Shown here: one piece after another, positions 61,872 through 64,000 of the stretch | Layout of the letters: every line of letters starts with the position of its first letter | Numbering within the stretch: the stretch's first letter is position 1 | NCBI GenBank assembly: GCA_964469555.1 | Contig: CAYYAQ010000004.1 | Span: 20,385-84,384 of the forward strand | Direction of reading: 5' to 3' | Origin: CAYYAQ01 sp964469555 | GTDB taxonomy: Bacteria; Planctomycetota; UBA1135; UBA2386 | Length of the DNA stretch: 64,000 nucleotides | Position numbers and translations under genes: made by a program | The notes under the pieces: generated by a model | The model's input: the letters and a program-made list of their open reading frames with translations, nothing else | Told to the model about the DNA's origin: nothing | The model's database searches: none

Positions 61872-62632
61872 CGCGCGAACGCAGTCTCGAACTCGGGCCA
61901 GTCCAACCCTGCGGCGGCAGCGCTGTCGAGTAGCACGAGTGCATCCGAGTGACGGCGGATGATCGACGCCGGGCACGCCGAACAGACATCCCCTTCCATC
62001 ATGTTGTGCACGGCGTTCGCCTTCCCCGCCCCCGTCGCGACCATGACGACGCGAGCTGCGGCGAGAATGCTCGCGGGGCCAGCGGTCACCGCGTCCGCCG
62101 GCACGGGATCGGGAGCGAACCGCGACTTGAGCACGGCCACTGTCGAAGGCGCGAGCTTCGCGCGATGGAAGCCCTCGTCGAGCGACGTGCCAGGCTCGGA
62201 GAACGCGACGTGACCGTTGCTGCCGATGCCGAGGAATTGCAACTGCACGCCACCCAGACTCTGTAGATGGGCTTCGTGCCCGCGCAGGTCCTTTTCCTCG
62301 CCACTCGACGGAACGGGAAAGAACCGCCCCTCTTCGTACGCCTTGCGCAGTGGCGCGCAGGCGAGCAACTCGTTGGCGAAACCGGCGCGATCCTCAGGGC
62401 CGAGACCCAGGAACTCGTCGAGGTGGGTCGCCCGGAACGCGGAGAGGTCGATCCGATCGAGTCCGGCGTCATGCTCGATCTCGGCGAAGAAGGCCCGAAA
62501 GGTCTCACCGGTCGCGAACGAGACCAGCGCGTCGGGACGGTCCTTGACCACCGCCGCGAGTTCGATCTGTGCGCGGATCGAAACCGCCCGGGCGGATTCG
62601 AGGACGACCACACTAATGCCGGAGAACTCCAC
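61868..62632 (-). CDS. nagB: NagB-like glucosamine-6-phosphate deaminase
   Basis: 254 residues from a GTG at 62632; open sequence upstream has no family match. Motifs: ALVSFATGETF (phosphate loop), HLDEFLGLGPED (catalytic Asp, ring-opening), and LQFLGIGSNGHVAFSEPGTS with the catalytic His; Asn replaces the Asp of E. coli NagB in N-G-H, as in some Bacillus-type enzymes. It deaminates glucosamine-6-phosphate to fructose-6-phosphate and ammonia. It lies between murQ and the amidase-like gene, so it should close the muropeptide salvage route. A 6-phosphogluconolactonase is the less likely alternative. Confidence 0.85.
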   Translation of the reverse strand: MEFSGISVVVLESARAVSIRAQIELAAVVKDRPDALVSFATGETFRAFFAEIEHDAGLDRIDLSAFRATHLDEFLGLGPEDRAGFANELLACAPLRKAYEEGRFFPVPSSGEEKDLRGHEAHLQSLGGVQLQFLGIGSNGHVAFSEPGTSLDEGFHRAKLAPSTVAVLKSRFAPDPVPADAVTAGPASILAAARVVMVATGAGKANAVHNMMEGDVCSACPASIIRRHSDALVLLDSAAAAGLDWPEFETAFAR

Positions 62633-62726
62633 CTCCGCACAATAGGGCGTAAACGGGCAATGCGCCAACCGAATCACGCCGACCTCGCTTGTTGCGAAGT
62701 CGTGGCAACTAGAACAGCGAAAGGAC

Positions 62727-63665
62727 TTACGCGAAAGGAGGTGCCTCCAGAGCGGCGCGCAGGGCGCCGCGGTGGGCCGCCAGTCGGCGCCGCGCATCGG
62801 CGGGCTCCATCCGCAGCCGCGCGGCCACGACGGAGGTCTTCAACTCCCCGTCGCACCGGGCGAGCAGGCTCTCCGCCTCGGCGGCATCGAGGCTCGTCAG
62901 GCGCCGCAACAGCCGCTGGGTCCGCGCAGTGAGTTTGCGGTTGCTCGCCCGCAGGTCGACCATCAGGTTGCCGTAGGTCTTGCCCAGCCGGACCATCACC
63001 CCGGTGCTGATCATGTTCAAGACCATCTTGGTGGCGGTCCCAGCCTTGAGCCGAGTGGACCCGGCGAGGATCTCCGGCCCGACGATGACCGGGATCGGGC
63101 CGTCGACGAGGGCGGCGAGTTCGGAGTCCTGGTTGCACGTGATCGCGGCTGTGTAGGCCCCGACCTCGCTGGCGTACCGCACCGCGCCGAGAACGTATGG
63201 CGTCGAGCCGCTCGCGGCGATGCCGACCACCGCGTCGCGGGCAGAGACTTCGCGTACGCGCAGGTCACGGGCTCCCAGGTCAGAGCTGTCCTCGGCTCCC
63301 TCGACCGAGGTGCGGATCGCTTCGTCGCCGCCGGCGATCAACCCCTGGACAAGATCGGGGGCGGTGTCGAACGTCGGCGGACACTCCGACGCGTCGAGGA
63401 TCCCGAGCCGACCGGACGTGCCCGCGCCGATGTAGAACAGGCGCCCCCCGGATTCGAGACGGTTCGCGACGGCGTCGATGACATTCGCGATGTCGTCGGC
63501 CTTCTCCCCGACCACTCGGACGACACCGACGTCCTGATCGTTCATCAGCCGCACGATCTGCCGCGCATCGAGCCGGTCCAGATCGACCCAATCCGCGTTG
63601 ATGGCTTCGGTCGTCGGTTCGTCTGGGAGTTCCACGGGCTGACTATACACGGGGTGACGATGCAC
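62727..63665 (-). CDS. murQ: MurNAc-6-phosphate etherase
   Basis: 312 residues from a GTG at 63665; GTGs at 63650 and 63635 are also possible, the last closer to where family members begin. Cleaves the lactyl ether of N-acetylmuramic acid 6-phosphate to give GlcNAc-6-phosphate. Motifs: L-F-Y-I-G-A-G-T-S-G-R-L-G (SIS phosphate loop), D-A-S-E-C-P-P-T-F with the catalytic Glu, GIAASGSTPYVLGAVRYA, and AGSTRLKAGTATKMVLNM. The GCKR-like helical tail is complete. It stands at the head of the minus-strand salvage genes, divergent from namZ by 40 bp. Confidence 0.95.
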   Translation of the reverse strand: MHRHPVYSQPVELPDEPTTEAINADWVDLDRLDARQIVRLMNDQDVGVVRVVGEKADDIANVIDAVANRLESGGRLFYIGAGTSGRLGILDASECPPTFDTAPDLVQGLIAGGDEAIRTSVEGAEDSSDLGARDLRVREVSARDAVVGIAASGSTPYVLGAVRYASEVGAYTAAITCNQDSELAALVDGPIPVIVGPEILAGSTRLKAGTATKMVLNMISTGVMVRLGKTYGNLMVDLRASNRKLTARTQRLLRRLTSLDAAEAESLLARCDGELKTSVVAARLRMEPADARRRLAAHRGALRAALEAPPFA

Positions 63666-63705
63666 GCTCGCTGTGCACCTGCCTGGAGGTTAGCCTCCGC
63701 GGGGA

Positions 63706-64000
63706 ATGCGAATCCACCGACTCTTCTCCTTACTGCTCGCACTGCCGCTGACCGCGTGCGCCGGTTCAGCATCCCCGCAGGCGCCCGCGAAGTGGGCGCC
63801 CGCAGCGGTGCACAACGGCATCGACGTCCTGCACGCGGGTGGATTTGTGGGGTTGGCGGGCCGGAAAGTCGGCTTGATCACGAACCACACCGGGTTGAGT
63901 GTGGATGGCGTGAGCACCGCGCAACTCCTGCACACGGCGAAGGCCGTCAAGCTCGTGGCGCTGTTCTCGCCGGAGCACGGGTTTCATGGAAAGGGCGAAG
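63706..64000 (+). CDS. namZ: NamZ (DUF1343) exo-beta-N-acetylmuramidase, N-terminal part (cut by window edge)
   Basis: 98 codons from the ATG at 63706. A lipobox signal (SLLLALPLTAC, Cys18) is followed by V-H-N-G-I-D-V-L, VGLAGRKVGLITNHTGLS, STAQLLH and LVALFSPEHGFHGKGE, the opening of DUF1343 proteins, characterised in B. subtilis and Tannerella as NamZ. It releases MurNAc from the non-reducing end of peptidoglycan fragments, the first step before MurQ. The divergent pair namZ/murQ shares about 40 bp of upstream sequence. The rest lies beyond the window. Confidence 0.9.
   Translation, partial: MRIHRLFSLLLALPLTACAGSASPQAPAKWAPAAVHNGIDVLHAGGFVGLAGRKVGLITNHTGLSVDGVSTAQLLHTAKAVKLVALFSPEHGFHGKGE

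Overview
This window looks like a high-GC (mid-60s % by eye), third-position-GC-rich chromosome fragment from an uncultivated or little-studied planctomycete (PVC group). The evidence is the protein repertoire: a Cys-type sulfatase beside an SBBP-repeat secreted protein, three DUF1080 (LamG-like) proteins, a kelch propeller and a BNR propeller, a PA14/cupredoxin protein, several secreted proteins sharing a roughly 100-residue C-terminal beta-domain, and 2-oxoacid:ferredoxin oxidoreductase (KorAB) beside aconitase. Two 10-N runs (5516-5525 and 7699-7708) show that it is a scaffolded, probably metagenomic, assembly. I see no rRNA, tRNA, CRISPR array, prophage or intact transposase.

Layout. 1-9.3 kb: cell-surface functions (GT39-like enzyme cut by the window edge, sulfatase and SBBP pair, membrane glycosyltransferase-like protein, B12-binding radical SAM enzyme, small secreted proteins). 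9.3-15.3 kb: two family-2 glycosyltransferases, DUF2017 and ClpS, a MATE transporter, EgtD for ergothioneine, and a broken EVE-domain gene. 15.4-24.8 kb: central metabolism and stress (AcnA, KorAB, a Lon-family protease, a universal stress protein). 24.9-29 kb: a DUF1080-metallopeptidase fusion, a stretch of gene remnants (endonuclease V, amidohydrolase), an SDR reductase and a charged coiled-coil exported protein. 29.2-34.3 kb: a tightly packed plus-strand unit of kelch protein, DUF1080 lipoprotein, PLP decarboxylase, AMP-forming ligase and acyl carrier protein. 34.4-50.8 kb: a BNR/PDZ protein, a lipoprotein gene with an internal stop, GT39-like and TMTC-like membrane glycosyltransferases, PilZ, a putative dehydrogenase with a blue-copper protein, endonuclease III, an M48 protease and a TPR lipoprotein. 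50.8-60 kb: a 63-nt perfect hairpin, a small coiled-coil ORF, a histidine-phosphatase-like protein divergent from a KaiC-like ATPase, acetyl-CoA synthetase, leucyl aminopeptidase, a MoaD-MoaE fusion, and a sodium:solute symporter with a tiny partner. 60-64 kb: DUF1080, then a peptidoglycan-salvage cluster (AmiE-like amidase, NagB-like deaminase, MurQ, and divergent NamZ/DUF1343).

How the genes work together. The clearest modules are (i) muropeptide recycling (NamZ releases MurNAc, an AmiE-like enzyme would strip the peptide, MurQ opens the lactyl ether, NagB feeds glycolysis); (ii) KorAB with AcnA and Acs in acetyl-CoA and TCA-cycle metabolism; (iii) the decarboxylase-ligase-carrier cassette, which resembles the trio known from exosortase-A-associated polysaccharide loci but sits here without an exosortase; and (iv) a translationally coupled blue-copper protein and soluble dehydrogenase-like propeller. 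Gene order is dense, with many 1-4 bp start/stop overlaps. Against that background the decayed genes (EVE, endonuclease V, amidohydrolase, the lipoprotein with internal TGA, C-terminal-domain remnants) and the palindromic intergenic repeats stand out.
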